NCBI RefSeq assembly: GCF_001545075.1 | Contig: NZ_FCOB02000004.1 | Coordinates: 186,001-250,000, forward strand | Length of the DNA stretch: 64,000 nt | Source of the DNA: Caballeronia ptereochthonis | Lineage (GTDB): Bacteria; Pseudomonadota; Gammaproteobacteria; Burkholderiales; Burkholderiaceae | Direction: 5' to 3' | In this document: in pieces, positions 34,313-44,500 of the stretch | Position numbering within the stretch: the first letter of the stretch is position 1 | Layout of the letters: each line of letters opens with the position of its first letter | Translations under genes and position numbers: made by a program | Notes under the pieces: model-generated | Database searches by the model: none | Told to the model about the DNA's origin: nothing | What the model saw: only the letters and a program-made list of their open reading frames with translations

Positions 34313-35740
34313 ATGCTCAAACTCACGGTGACACGTCACAACGGCCAGCCGCCGCGCACCCCGCTTGCGGCGAACTTCGGTGCCGAGGGCGGCACCATCG
34401 GGCGCGCGGTCACGAACCGGCTCGTGCTGGACGACGCCGAGCGCACCGTCTCGCGCCTGCATGCGCAGATCGTCTGGCGCGACGGCGCGTACCGGCTGAT
34501 CGATCGCGGCAGCAATCCCGCGCTCGTCAACGGCGCGCCGCTCGACCCGGGTCAGGAAGTGCCGCTCGCGCACGGCGACGAAGTGCAGATCGGCGGCTAC
34601 CAGCTTCGCGCGGAAGTCTCCGGCGAGGACGACACCGTGACGGCGGTCGTGATGCCGGACGTGACGAGCGACGCGCCATCGGATGACCCGTTCGCGGGCC
34701 TGTTCGATGCGCCCGCCACGCCGCGTTCGTCCGATTCCGCCGCGAGCATCGACGACCTCGTCGGCGCGCCGCCGCCACACCCCGCGACGAGCGCCGCGCC
34801 GCGCGACGACTTCGACTTCAGCTTCGACGATCCGGCCTCGAAGCGCTCCATCGACGAACTGTTCGACCTCACGCCCGGCGCGGCGCCCTTGACGGGTCCG
34901 CTGATCGATCCCCTCATCGATCCACTCACGCAGCCCAACACCGCCCAGGACGCCGACCCGTTCGCGAGCCTGACCGGCGCGGCGCGGCCCGTCGCGCCGC
35001 CCGCCACGCAGTCCGATGCCGGTTCGGAGCTGCACAGCGCGTTCACGCCGCCGAGGTCGCGCGCCGCGGCGAGCCCATCGCCGGCGTCGCCCCCACCGTC
35101 GCCTGCTCCCGCGCGCGCGCCGTCCGAGGCTTCGGCCGACGAACGCGCGCTCATCGACGCCTTCCTGCAGGGACTTGCCGCGCCCGGCGTCCGGCTCGAC
35201 GCGCTCACGCCCGCGCTCATGCAGCTCATCGGCGAACTGCTGCACGAAGTGACGCAGGGCACGCTCGACCTGCTCGCCGCGCGCGCCGCGTTCAAGCGCG
35301 AGATGCGCACGGACGCGACGATCATCGCGGCGGTGGACAACAATCCGCTCAAGTTCTCGCCGAACGTGGACGCAGCGCTCGCGCATCTGCTCGGTCCACC
35401 GGTGCGCGGCTTCATGCCGCCCGCCGCCGCCCTCGCCGATGCATATGCCGACCTGCGCGCGCATCAGGTCGGCATGATCGCGGGCATGCGCGCGGCGCTC
35501 GACGGCGTGTTCGAGCGCTTCGAGCCACGGCGCATCGAGGCGCGCCTGTCCGGACGCTCGATGCTCGACGGCCTCATGTCGGGACTGAGCCGGCGTGCGC
35601 GCTGCTGGGATCTCTTCATGGAGATGTACGGCCAGCTCTCGAGCGAGGCGGCCGAGGATTTTCATATGCTGTTCGGCCGTGCGTTCGTCGCCGCCTATGA
35701 AGCGCAGATCGACGAACTGAAACGCCGCAGCCGCACCTGA
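34313..35740 (+). CDS. tagH: T6SS-associated FHA protein (TagH/Fha)
   Basis: The ATG at 34313 (product MLKLTVTRHNGQ) gives 475 residues. Residues 20-95 form an FHA domain with GGTIGRAVTNRLVLDD, SRLHAQIVWRDGAY and RGSNPALVNG, which bind phosphothreonine. A long low-complexity Ala/Pro/Asp linker (about 110-280) leads to the T6SS-specific C-terminal domain with DERALIDAFLQGL, LTPALMQLIGELLHEV, NNPLKFSPN and AYADLRAHQVGMIAGMRAAL. Fha proteins are substrates of the T6SS threonine kinase and trigger assembly when phosphorylated. It lies between clpV and the PP2C phosphatase gene. Confidence 0.92.
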   Translation: MLKLTVTRHNGQPPRTPLAANFGAEGGTIGRAVTNRLVLDDAERTVSRLHAQIVWRDGAYRLIDRGSNPALVNGAPLDPGQEVPLAHGDEVQIGGYQLRAEVSGEDDTVTAVVMPDVTSDAPSDDPFAGLFDAPATPRSSDSAASIDDLVGAPPPHPATSAAPRDDFDFSFDDPASKRSIDELFDLTPGAAPLTGPLIDPLIDPLTQPNTAQDADPFASLTGAARPVAPPATQSDAGSELHSAFTPPRSRAAASPSPASPPPSPAPARAPSEASADERALIDAFLQGLAAPGVRLDALTPALMQLIGELLHEVTQGTLDLLAARAAFKREMRTDATIIAAVDNNPLKFSPNVDAALAHLLGPPVRGFMPPAAALADAYADLRAHQVGMIAGMRAALDGVFERFEPRRIEARLSGRSMLDGLMSGLSRRARCWDLFMEMYGQLSSEAAEDFHMLFGRAFVAAYEAQIDELKRRSRT

Positions 35741-35759
35741 CGCGCGCCGGAGAAACGAC

Positions 35760-36545
35760 ATGCAACTGCAAACCGCAAGCGTGAGCGATGTGGGCGGCCG
35801 GTCGCGCAACGAGGACGCCCTCGGGCAATGGCGGCAGGCGGCGCTCTTCGCGAGCGTGGTCGCGGACGGCGCGGGCGGGCACGGCGGCGGCGACACGGCG
35901 TCGCGCATCGCGGTCGACACGGTGCTCGCCGAACTGACGCGCGTCGCGCAAGCGGGCGTCGCGCTCACCGGGCCGAACCTGCTGCGCGTGCTCTTGCGCG
36001 CGAACGACGCCATCATCGACGCGCAGGAGCATGACAGCGACCTCGCGCAAATGCGTTCGACGGCGGTGGTGCTCGGCATCGACGAAGCAGCGGGGCTCGC
36101 GGCGTGGGCGCATTGCGGCGATACGCGCCTCTACTGCTTCAGGCGCGGCGCGACGGTCGTGCAGACGCAGGATCACAGCCTCGTGCAGAGCATGATCGAT
36201 GCGAACCTGCTCGAAGCACGCGACGTGCGCAGCTATCCGCGCCGCAACGTGCTGTTCTCGGCGCTCGGCACGGCGGACGATCTCGCGATCGCGGCGTCCG
36301 GGGAGCCGTTCCCGATCGCCGACGGCGACGCGTTCCTGCTCTGCACCGACGGCTTCTGGGAGTATCTCGACGAATCCGTGATGATCGAGGCGATCGGGCG
36401 CGCGCCGACGCCCGCCGCATGGCTCGACCTGATGGTGGCGCATCTGCGCGAGGCCGCGCGGCCCAATCACGACAACTTCACGGCGAGCGCGGTGTGGATC
36501 GGCGATGCGTCGCAGACGACCGTGCTGCGGATGCCCGCGGGCTGA
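35760..36545 (+). CDS. pppA: PP2C-family protein phosphatase of the T6SS (PppA-like)
   Basis: The 261-residue protein shows PP2C motifs in order: SVSDVGGRSRNEDA, ASVVADGAGGHGGGDTAS, MRSTAVVLGI, AAWAHCGDTRLY, LCTDGFWEYL, and RPNHDNFTASAVW. Metal-binding aspartates are present in NED, ADG, TDG and HDN. The pair PppA/PpkA controls T6SS activity by reversing Fha threonine phosphorylation. It is the last gene of this plus-strand operon and converges on tssC with a 27-base gap. The kinase partner lies at 60531. Confidence 0.9.
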   Translation: MQLQTASVSDVGGRSRNEDALGQWRQAALFASVVADGAGGHGGGDTASRIAVDTVLAELTRVAQAGVALTGPNLLRVLLRANDAIIDAQEHDSDLAQMRSTAVVLGIDEAAGLAAWAHCGDTRLYCFRRGATVVQTQDHSLVQSMIDANLLEARDVRSYPRRNVLFSALGTADDLAIAASGEPFPIADGDAFLLCTDGFWEYLDESVMIEAIGRAPTPAAWLDLMVAHLREAARPNHDNFTASAVWIGDASQTTVLRMPAG

Positions 36546-36572
36546 CGCGGGCATCGGTCGCGCTTCGAGCGC

Positions 36573-38078
36573 TCAGGCTGCCTGCTTCGCCGACGGCAGC
36601 CTCGACACCAGCCGCAACGACACGGTCAGCCCTTCCAGCTGGTAGTGCGGGCGCAAATAGAACGTCGACGTGTAGTAGCCCGGCGCGCCGGGCACTTCCT
36701 GCACTTTCACCTCGGCGGCGGCGAGCGGCTTCTGGGCTTTCGTGTGCTCGGAGGAATTGGCCGGATCGCCGTCCACGTATTGCATGATCCACCTGTTGAG
36801 CCAGGTCTCCATGTCGGAGCGTTCCTTGAAGCTGCCGACCTTGTCGCGCACGATGCACTTCAGGTAATGCGCGAAACGGTTGCATGCGAACAGGTACGGC
36901 AGGCGCGCGGCGAGCGCGGCGTTGGCGGTGGCGTCGGGATCCTCGTATTCGAAGGGTTTTTGCAGCGACTGCGCGCCGATGAACACCGCGAAATCCGAGT
37001 TCTTGCGGTGAATCAGCGGCATGAAGCCGTTCTTCGCGAGCTCCGCCTCGCGGCGGTCCGAGATGGCGATCTCGGTCGGGCACTTCATGTCGACGCCGCC
37101 GTCGTCGGTCGGGAAGCTGTGCACGGGCAGGCCCTCGACCGCGCCGCCCGACTCCACGCCGCGAATGCGCGAGCACCAGCTGTAGAGCTTGAACGAGCGG
37201 TTGATGTTGACCGCCATCGCATAGGCGGAATTGGCCCACGTGTATTTGGAGTGGTCGGCGGAGCCCGTGTCTTCCTCGAAGTCGAACTCGTCCACGGGCT
37301 CCGTGCGCGCGCCGTACGGCACACGCGCGAGGAAACGCGGCATCGCGAGGCCCAGATAGCGCGCATCCTCCGATTCACGCAGCGAGCGCCAGCTCGCATA
37401 TTCCGCCGTACCGAAGATCTTCGTGAGATCGCGCGGATTGGCGAGCTCCTGCCACGAGTCCATCTGCAGAAGACTCGGATCGGCCGCCGCGATGAATGGC
37501 GCATGCGCCGCCGCGGCGATTTTCGACATCTCGCCCAGCAGCTCGACATCGGGCGGCGTCTGGTTGAAGTAGTAGTCGCCGATCAGCGCGCCGAACGGCT
37601 CGCCGCCAAGCGTGCCGTAGCGATGCTCATAGATGTGCTTGAAGATCGAACTCTGGTCCCACGCGACACCCTTGAAGCGCTTGAGCGTCTTGCCGAGATC
37701 CTTCTTCGAGATGTTCATCACGCTGATCTTCAGCATCTCGTCGGTTTCGGTGTTGTTGATGAGATAGCGCAGGCCACGCCACGAGCCTTCCAGTTTCTGG
37801 AAGTCCGGATGATGCATCACCTCGTTCACCTGCTCGGTGAGCTTCTTGTCGATCTCGGCGATCATCGCCTGGATCGAGCGGACGGCGTCGCCGGAAATGA
37901 TCTTGGTCTGCGAAAGCGCCTGCTGCGCGAGCGTCTGCACGGCTGCCTGCACCGCGGTCTTCGCCTCGTCGCTCTTCGGGCGGAACTCCTTGTTCAGCAG
38001 CGATGCGAGATCGCTGCCTTCGAACGTCGCGCCCTGCAGTTCGGGCTTCGTTTCGGACGATTGAGGAATGTCGGACAT
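36573..38078 (-). CDS. tssC: TssC large sheath subunit
   Basis: The 501-residue protein is a typical TssC (VipB/EvpB): MHHPDFQKLEGSWRGLRYL, MNISKKDLGKTLKRFKGVAW, IYEHRYGTLGGEPFGALIGD, PFIAAADPSLLQMDSWQEL, PRFLARVPYG and a C-terminal QYVDGDPANSS, with EGLTVSLRLVSRLPS near the end. With TssB it forms the contractile sheath. It is the last gene of the minus-strand group tssA, DUF6484, TIGR02270, tssB, tssC and follows tssB by 46 bases. Confidence 0.96.
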   Translation of the reverse strand: MSDIPQSSETKPELQGATFEGSDLASLLNKEFRPKSDEAKTAVQAAVQTLAQQALSQTKIISGDAVRSIQAMIAEIDKKLTEQVNEVMHHPDFQKLEGSWRGLRYLINNTETDEMLKISVMNISKKDLGKTLKRFKGVAWDQSSIFKHIYEHRYGTLGGEPFGALIGDYYFNQTPPDVELLGEMSKIAAAAHAPFIAAADPSLLQMDSWQELANPRDLTKIFGTAEYASWRSLRESEDARYLGLAMPRFLARVPYGARTEPVDEFDFEEDTGSADHSKYTWANSAYAMAVNINRSFKLYSWCSRIRGVESGGAVEGLPVHSFPTDDGGVDMKCPTEIAISDRREAELAKNGFMPLIHRKNSDFAVFIGAQSLQKPFEYEDPDATANAALAARLPYLFACNRFAHYLKCIVRDKVGSFKERSDMETWLNRWIMQYVDGDPANSSEHTKAQKPLAAAEVKVQEVPGAPGYYTSTFYLRPHYQLEGLTVSLRLVSRLPSAKQAA

Positions 38079-38124
38079 GGTCGTTTCCTTTCAGGGCTCG
38101 TTCGCGAGGGCTCGGACGAAGCGC

Positions 38125-38664
38125 TCACTCGGCGGCGGGCGCGGCGACGCCGTCGGCTGCGGGCGGTGCGGACTGATCGGGTGCGGCCGAGGCGAGCGTC
38201 TTGAGCAGCGCGGAATCGTCGAGCACGCGCGCGATCAGTTCTTCGGCGCCCGTCTTGCCGTCCATGAAGATGACGAGGTTGGCGAGTTGCGTGCGTGCTT
38301 CCAGCAGCTTCGCGAGCGCATCGACCTTGCGCGCGACGGCGGCGGGCGAGAAATCGTCCATGTTCTCGAACGTGATGTCGACGTTGAGATTGCCCTCGCC
38401 CGTCAGCTTGTTGGGCACCTGGAACGCGACGCGCGGATGCATCGCCTTCATGCGGCTGTCGAAATTGTCGATGTCGATTTCCTGGAACTTGCGCTGATCG
38501 ACGGGCGGCAGCGGTTCGGCGGGCTTGCCGGACAGGTCGGCCATGACGCCCATCACGAACGGAAGCTGGACCTTCTTCTCGCTGCCGTAGGTTTCGACGT
38601 CGTATTCGATCTGCACGCGCGGCGCGCGATTGCGGGCGATGAATTTCTGACTGCTGGTTGCCAT
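38125..38664 (-). CDS. tssB: TssB small sheath subunit
   Basis: The 179-residue protein matches TssB (VipA/ImpB): RAPRVQIEYDVETYGSEKKV, LPFVMGVMADLSGK, KFQEIDIDNFDSRMKAMHPR, VDITFENMDDFSP and LLEARTQLANLVIFMDGK. TssB and TssC polymerise into the sheath. The C-terminus is Ala/Pro-rich and short, like other Burkholderiaceae members. It lies between the TIGR02270 gene and tssC, in the usual B-C order. Confidence 0.96.
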   Translation of the reverse strand: MATSSQKFIARNRAPRVQIEYDVETYGSEKKVQLPFVMGVMADLSGKPAEPLPPVDQRKFQEIDIDNFDSRMKAMHPRVAFQVPNKLTGEGNLNVDITFENMDDFSPAAVARKVDALAKLLEARTQLANLVIFMDGKTGAEELIARVLDDSALLKTLASAAPDQSAPPAADGVAAPAAE

Positions 38665-38733
38665 GACGCCTCCTTCGCGTGAGCATGAGCCACGCTTGGA
38701 AGACGATCGAGGCGGGCGGGAATTGAAAAGGCT

Positions 38734-39984
38734 TCAGGTCGTCGAGTTCAACAGGCGCTGCTGACGCCAGGCCGGCGCGGCGCAGTTGAAGAGCACCGTG
38801 CCGGGTTCGAGCAGGCACAGGTGGCGCGCGGCGGCCATGCGCTGGCGCTGATAGCCGTCCTTCAGCACGTCGATGCAGTGCGGCTTCGACGGCGGCGCGC
38901 CGCACAGGTAGCGTGCGCCGGGTCGGAAGCGCGGCGCGTTCGCCTGCCACCATCGCGCAATCTTTTCGGCATCGGGCCACGGGGCGCCGTCGTCCTCGTC
39001 CATGGCGACGTCGGGATCGTTCGGGTCGTCGGTCGGTCCGGCGGGCAGATTTTCCGGCGGCTTGCGGTCGAGGTCGAGCCACGCGAGATCGGCGCCGGTG
39101 ATGAAGCTGAAGCTTTCGCCGGCGAGGCGGGCGAATTTGTCGTCCGGCATCAGGCCGATCAGCCAGGGGACGTAGCGCGGATCGCCCGCGTGGGCGATGG
39201 TGCGGATCAGGAGGCGTTTGCTTTGCGGCTGCGCGGAGATTTGTTGCAGCAGCGCGTGCACGTCCGCTAACGGCAGCGCGCTGGCGGCGAGCGCGGCGGC
39301 ATCGGGGCGCGTGAGCGCGAGTTCAGTCAGCACGTCGAGCGAGGCGTGTCGGTCGCCGAGCAGCAGCGCGGCTTGCGCGGCGTGGAAGCGGCACGACGCG
39401 TCTTCATCTTCGATATTCGCGATGCATGATGCGAGCAGATCGACGCGGCCGATCTCGCCGGCGCATTGCAGGGCGCGGGCGCGGACGGCGGGGTCTTGTG
39501 AGGCGATGGCCGTATCCAGGAAGCGCTTCGGGTCCACGCGGTGTTGGGCGCAGGCGGCGAGGCCAGCGAGTTGCGCGGCGGAATTGTCGCTGGCGAGCAA
39601 CGTGCTGGCGGTCTCCTGTAAGCGGCTCGCGGAGACCCAGCCGAAGGCGGAATGCAGGCCGCGACGGGCGACGGGGACGGCCTGTGCGAGCGCGATCAGA
39701 TGCATGAGTCCCTTCTCCGAGCGCGCCTCGATGCAGCCGACCGCAACGGTGAACAACACGCCCTTGCCGGTGTTTTCGAGCGCCTGCATGCTGAGCCGCG
39801 CGCCGATGCGCCCTGCCACGGCGACGCCGTCGAGATGCGCCGCGATGCGCTCGTCTTGGCGGGCGAGGTGCTTCAGCTTCACGTGAGGCGCGCGCACCAG
39901 GTACGCGCGCGTATTGCGAAGGCAGGCGGCGTCTTCGACATGTTGCTGAACGATGTAGGAGATGACGTCCGCTTCCGAGCCCAT
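38734..39984 (-). CDS. TIGR02270 family T6SS-associated HEAT-repeat protein
   Basis: This 416-residue helical protein begins SEADVISYIVQQHVEDAACL and has SMQALENTGKGVLFTVAVG. Several HEAT-like helical pairs follow (AAQLAGLAACAQH, AVRARALQCAGEIGR, ASCRFHAAQAALLLGD) and the end has DGYQRQRMAAARHL. This matches the TIGR02270 family, which is found only in T6SS loci. Its role is unknown; HEAT repeats suggest a protein-binding scaffold. It sits between the DUF6484 gene and tssB in one operon. Confidence 0.85.
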   Translation of the reverse strand: MGSEADVISYIVQQHVEDAACLRNTRAYLVRAPHVKLKHLARQDERIAAHLDGVAVAGRIGARLSMQALENTGKGVLFTVAVGCIEARSEKGLMHLIALAQAVPVARRGLHSAFGWVSASRLQETASTLLASDNSAAQLAGLAACAQHRVDPKRFLDTAIASQDPAVRARALQCAGEIGRVDLLASCIANIEDEDASCRFHAAQAALLLGDRHASLDVLTELALTRPDAAALAASALPLADVHALLQQISAQPQSKRLLIRTIAHAGDPRYVPWLIGLMPDDKFARLAGESFSFITGADLAWLDLDRKPPENLPAGPTDDPNDPDVAMDEDDGAPWPDAEKIARWWQANAPRFRPGARYLCGAPPSKPHCIDVLKDGYQRQRMAAARHLCLLEPGTVLFNCAAPAWRQQRLLNSTT

Positions 39985-40022
39985 GATGAATCGGCTGTGT
40001 CAGCGCAGGTTCAGGAGCGCGA

Positions 40023-40490
40023 TCAATTGAGCTGCACCGACCCGCCCTTGATGCGGTTCACGCCCGACGATCTGCTCGACACGTACGTGCCGCGTATCAG
40101 CACCTTGCCCGCCTTCGTGAGCGTAATGCTCGCCTGACCGCAGCGCAGCACGATCTCTTCCTTCGCGGTCACGACGAGCCGTTGCCCGTCGACGTCGGCT
40201 TCGACCTGCGCCGGGGTTTCATCGAGCGGCCAGGCTTCATCGGCCTGCAGACAGCCGATGATGATCGGCCGCATCGGATCGCCCGCCTCGAACATCAGCA
40301 GCACTTCGCGGCCGACGTGCGCGCCGCGCACATCGGAAATCGTGCGGGCGACGAGTCCCGCGCCGCCCGGCTGGCCGGCATAGACGACGAGCGGACGCGC
40401 ACCATCGCCGCTGAATCCGATCAGCTCGCCGATGCGCACGCCATCGATGACCGGCGTCGGCGCCGGTTGCAGGAAATCACGTCCGCTCAT
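40023..40490 (-). CDS. DUF6484 domain T6SS-associated protein
   Basis: The start MSGRDFLQPAPTPVID (ATG at 40490, with GGAGGGCGCG just before it) gives 155 residues; an open extension to 40544 exists. It contains VIDGVRIGELIGFSGDG, a V-rich central barrel (PMRPIIIGCLQ) and a C-terminal beta-strand row (QRLVVTAKEEIVLRCGQA, SITLTKAGKVLIRGTYVSSR). The end resembles the gp5-like strand pattern of VgrG needles. DUF6484 proteins occur in T6SS operons and have no proven role; a VgrG- or baseplate-related scaffold is possible. It lies between tssA and the TIGR02270 gene. Confidence 0.75.
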   Translation of the reverse strand: MSGRDFLQPAPTPVIDGVRIGELIGFSGDGARPLVVYAGQPGGAGLVARTISDVRGAHVGREVLLMFEAGDPMRPIIIGCLQADEAWPLDETPAQVEADVDGQRLVVTAKEEIVLRCGQASITLTKAGKVLIRGTYVSSRSSGVNRIKGGSVQLN

Positions 40491-40548
40491 CGCGCCCTCC
40501 CTTGCCTGACGCTCAAAAGACGAACGATGCGGCGGCAATTTCAACGCA

Positions 40549-41565
40549 TCACTGCGGCTTCGTCCCCGCGATCAGATGGATCTGAGCGAGGCTGTCGGGC
40601 GCGAGGTCCTCCATCACGGAGAGGAAGTCCTTGCCCATCAGCCCGCGCGCGCGGCGGATCAGCAGCGGCGCGGGATGCGTCGGCTCGGTGCGTTCGAGGA
40701 ACGCGCAGACCGCGTCGAGCAACGCGATGGCATCCTCGCGCGTCGCGATCTCGCCGGGACGCGCGGCCACGCGAGGGCCCGAGGGCGCCTGAGGCACCGC
40801 GACCTCGTCCGCCCGCGCCGATTCCGCCGGCGCGATCGCACGGAACTGCGCGGCCACGAAGCGCGCGGTGTTCATCATCTTTTCGATGAGCGGCGCGCGC
40901 TCCGCGCCGAGCCTGTCGGTCATCGCATCGGCGAGCGCCTGCACGGCGCGCGGCAGATCGAGGCCTTCGGCGAGCACGTCGCGGTCCTGCGCGAGCGCAT
41001 CGGCGAGCATGCCTTCGACGCGCGCGGGCGTCGCGGGGGTCTCGCCTTCGGTCGCCGCCAGCTTGCCCTGCGCGATCAGGATGTCGCGCACCGTGAGCCG
41101 CTCGCCGCGTGCGCGGCACACTTCGGATTCGCGCAGGTCGTGCAGCAGCGTTTCAGTCTCGGCGAATGGCGTGTACGCATCGGCAAGCGGCGCGAGCGCG
41201 TTGACGCGCAGCGCGGGATCGTTGTCGTCGTCGGCATCGAGCGGCGGGTAGAGGCTCTCCCAGTAGCGCTCGAAAAGCCCCGTCAGCAGACGCAATCCCG
41301 CATGAAATCCCGCGAGACCGCGCACGCGCGCCGCCGCGCGCATATAGACCACGGCGATGCGCAGATCCTTCGATTTCGCGAGCAGCGCCTGCGCCTCCTC
41401 GAGCACGTCCGGCCACGCGGTCGGCTCGGAGAGCGCGTCGAACTGGCGCTCCGGATTGCCGCGCGCGAGCGCCTCGAACGCGAGGAACGCCGGGTCGTAT
41501 TCGAGGTCGACGCCGGCAGGCGGCATCGTTTCGGTCGGCGCGAGCAGCGGTTCGACGTCGATCAT
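40549..41565 (-). CDS. tssA: TssA assembly-cap protein
   Basis: The ATG at 41565 gives 338 residues: IDVEPLLAPTETMPPAGVDLEYDPAF at the start is typical of the ImpA-N domain, with LRIAVVYMRAAARVRGLAGF, LTGLFERYWESLYPPLDADD and NDPALRVNALAPLAD following. The C-terminus has the short helical GREDAIALLD-type repeat (here TREDAIALLDAVCAFLERTEPTHPAPLLI). TssA initiates baseplate/tube assembly and caps the growing sheath. It starts only 11 bases after the end of the large adhesin gene, so it may be transcribed from the two-partner-secretion operon. Confidence 0.93.
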   Translation of the reverse strand: MIDVEPLLAPTETMPPAGVDLEYDPAFLAFEALARGNPERQFDALSEPTAWPDVLEEAQALLAKSKDLRIAVVYMRAAARVRGLAGFHAGLRLLTGLFERYWESLYPPLDADDDNDPALRVNALAPLADAYTPFAETETLLHDLRESEVCRARGERLTVRDILIAQGKLAATEGETPATPARVEGMLADALAQDRDVLAEGLDLPRAVQALADAMTDRLGAERAPLIEKMMNTARFVAAQFRAIAPAESARADEVAVPQAPSGPRVAARPGEIATREDAIALLDAVCAFLERTEPTHPAPLLIRRARGLMGKDFLSVMEDLAPDSLAQIHLIAGTKPQ

Positions 41566-41576
41566 CGTGGCTCCAT

Positions 41577-44500
41577 TCAGAATTCGCCGCAGCCGTGCTG
41601 GCCGTTCACGACCAGACAATTGTTCAGGTTCGGCCGCGAGCGCACGCGTTTCCATTCGGCGGCAAGCGAATCGGCGGCTCCTTCGGACTGCTGCAGCGCG
41701 AGGATCGGCTCGCTCGTGCCCACGCAGACGTTGATGCCGCCGAGATTGCTCTCGTAGACGAAGCTGTCTTCCTGCGCGGTGAAGAGCGGCTGCAGGCCGG
41801 TGCGGTTGAAGACGGCGCCTTCGAGGGGCGTGCCCGGCGGCAGGTCCACCGTGAGTGTTCCCGACGTCACGATCACGGTGTAGCCGACCGGTGACGTGAA
41901 CGTGCCGTTGATCGAATACTTGCCGGGAACCGAATTCGTCGTCGCGTTCGAGCCGAGCGGACCGGCGATGAGCGCCTGGCCCAGCGCGTCGCCGCTCAGC
42001 AACCCGCTCACCGTGTATGTGAACGGCCCGTTCTCGGTCCCTTGAAGGCGAGACTGATCGCCGACGGTAATCGTGACCGTCGGCTGATCGACATAGACAA
42101 AATGGTTGCTGTTGCCCGGCACGACGGTAAGCGACGGCTGGCCGTTCCAGGCGCAGGTGCCGTTATAGACGCAGCCGTAGAAGTTCGGCAGCGTGCCGCC
42201 CGGATCGATGCCGCCGCGGTTTTCGCCGTCCCGGTTCTTCGCCCACACGCGCCACGCGTTGCCCGCGCTCAGGGTGGCGCTGAACGGGTTCTGGAACTGC
42301 GTGCTTTCCATCACCAGATCGATGCTGCCGTCCGCGTGCAGATGCATGGGCGCGTCCTTCGTGCCGAGCACGATATTGCCGTTGTCGGAAATCGCCACGA
42401 GATCGCCCGTCAGCGTGCCCTGCTGACCGCCGATCGGCGCGATGCCGCCGCTCGCCGCGTCGAAGCCGTTCGCGCTCCCGGTGCCGATCGTGAAGCTGCC
42501 CGAGTTTTCGAAGTTCACCGTGCGCGCGCCGGCGATGACGAGCGTGCCGACATCGTTGGGGTCGAGCAGATTGAACACGCCGCCGCCCGCAAGGAAAAGC
42601 GTGCCGGCCCGAATTCCGCCCGGATCGTTCACGGCGCCGGTCGTGTCGAGCGCGAGCGTGGCGTTGGCCGGCAGCGATATGCCCGAAGGCAGGTCGATGC
42701 CCTGGCTGCCGCTGCCGGTGTTCTGCAGCGTGAGGTTCGTCGCCACGGCGGGACGCGCCGCGCAGTTCGCACCGCCCGCGCACGGGCCCTCGACGGTGAT
42801 GCGCCCGGTCTGCGTCGACGAGCCGAGCACGAGGGTCTGCAGGTTCGTCGAGAAGGTCTGGTACGTCGCGGCGTCGATGGACAGGCCCTGCGTCGTGTTG
42901 ACGCCGAACAGCGTGATCTGCATGGTGTTCTGTGCGCTGACGTTGAAGCTCGACGGATCGACGGACGCGGGCGCGATGACGAGCGATCCGCCCTGCGCAT
43001 CAATCGATCCCGCGCCGCTGCGCCCGAGCAGGCTCGTGGCGGCGCCATTGTTGAACGAGCGCATCGTGATGATGCCGCCCGCGCCCGTTTTGACCGAAAA
43101 CGGTCCGCCGACGAACCCCGCGTTGCCGGGCGGCGGGGGCACTGCGCCGTACGCGATGCCAGCATCGGCGGTGGTCGTCGAACCGGCTAGCGAGACGGTG
43201 CCGCCTTGCGCACTCGCGTTGATGGAGCCGTTGAGCAGCAGCAGGCCGTAGGTCGGCGAAGGCGTGCCCGCGCCCGTGCCGGCGATGGCGCCGAGCAGTT
43301 CGATCGGGCTGCCCGAACTGGTGATCGACGAGCCGCCGATAAGCGCCACGCCGTACGCGCCGAAGCCACTGCCCGTGCCGTGGATGCGGATGGGGCCGGT
43401 GGTGGTCGAAAGTTGCGTCGCGTTCGCGGGCGTGCCGCGCAGCACGACGCCGTTGCCCGGATTCGCCACCGGATTCAGGCTCTGTCCGACGAGCGTGATG
43501 CCGCCGCTTCCGGTGGTGATGGTCGCGCTGTCCACGTCGATCGCGACGGGCCTTCCGGTGCCGGTCCCGGCAAAACTCGTCGTGGCTGGCGTGAGTCCCT
43601 GAAGCGTGACGGCGCCGTCCGTCCCCGAAAGAGCGCCGTTCGGCGCGCGGCCGAGCGTATTGATGTCAACGGAGCCAAGCGAAATGGCCGGACCGGTCAC
43701 ACCGGTCGGTCCCGAGGAGCCGAACACGCTGTGCCCCGCCGCGCTCAGATCCACGACGCCGCCGTTGGTCGAGACCGAGATGCGCGGACTGCCGCTCTGG
43801 TTCGCGACGCCGCCGACGATGACCTGGCTGGTCGCGTCGCCCTTGACGTTGATTGCGCCGGTCGGGGATGTCACGTTCGCCCCGATGCGGATGCTGCCCG
43901 TCGCGTGCATGTCGAGCGTGATGTCGTGACCCGATGTGTTTTCGATCGGCACGCTGCTGGACACGTTCCCGTCGGTGGTCGTCAGCGTCAGATTGCCCGC
44001 GAGCGTGGCATTGTTGCCACCGCCGATCGCCACGAGGGCGTTGCTTCGGGTGTCGAACACGTGTCCGCCGAATGCGATAATCGGGAGCGACTGCGAGGTG
44101 AGCGAACTGTTGCCTACGCCGGCCAGCGACAGGGCTCCGAAGTAGTTTCCCGGGTTCGTCAGCGTGAAGCCGCCCTGCCCCGCCAGAAGAAGACTCCCGG
44201 CGAACAGGCTGGCCGCGCCCTGCGTCACGGGACCGGCGGAATCGAGTGTGATCTGACCGATCGTGGAGATCGCCGACGGCAGCGAAATGCCCTTGCTGCC
44301 CACGCCGCCGTTGGCCGCGGTCAGGTTCCGGAAGGAGGGCAGACCCGCGCAGGGCGCAGCGAGGCATGTCATCGGCCCGAGCGTGATCGCGCCCGTGTGC
44401 GTGTTCGAGCCGATATAGACGCTGTCGATGCTCGACGTGAACCGTTGTCCGAAGGTGCTGTCGAGCATGAAGCCGGGACCGGTCGCGCCGGCCACACCGA

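Noticed and set aside
36560..36572. Small GC-rich hairpin between the converging phosphatase and tssC genes (possible bidirectional terminator)
   Set aside because: The stem is only five pairs with a three-base loop and no T-run on either side; it is too weak to call.
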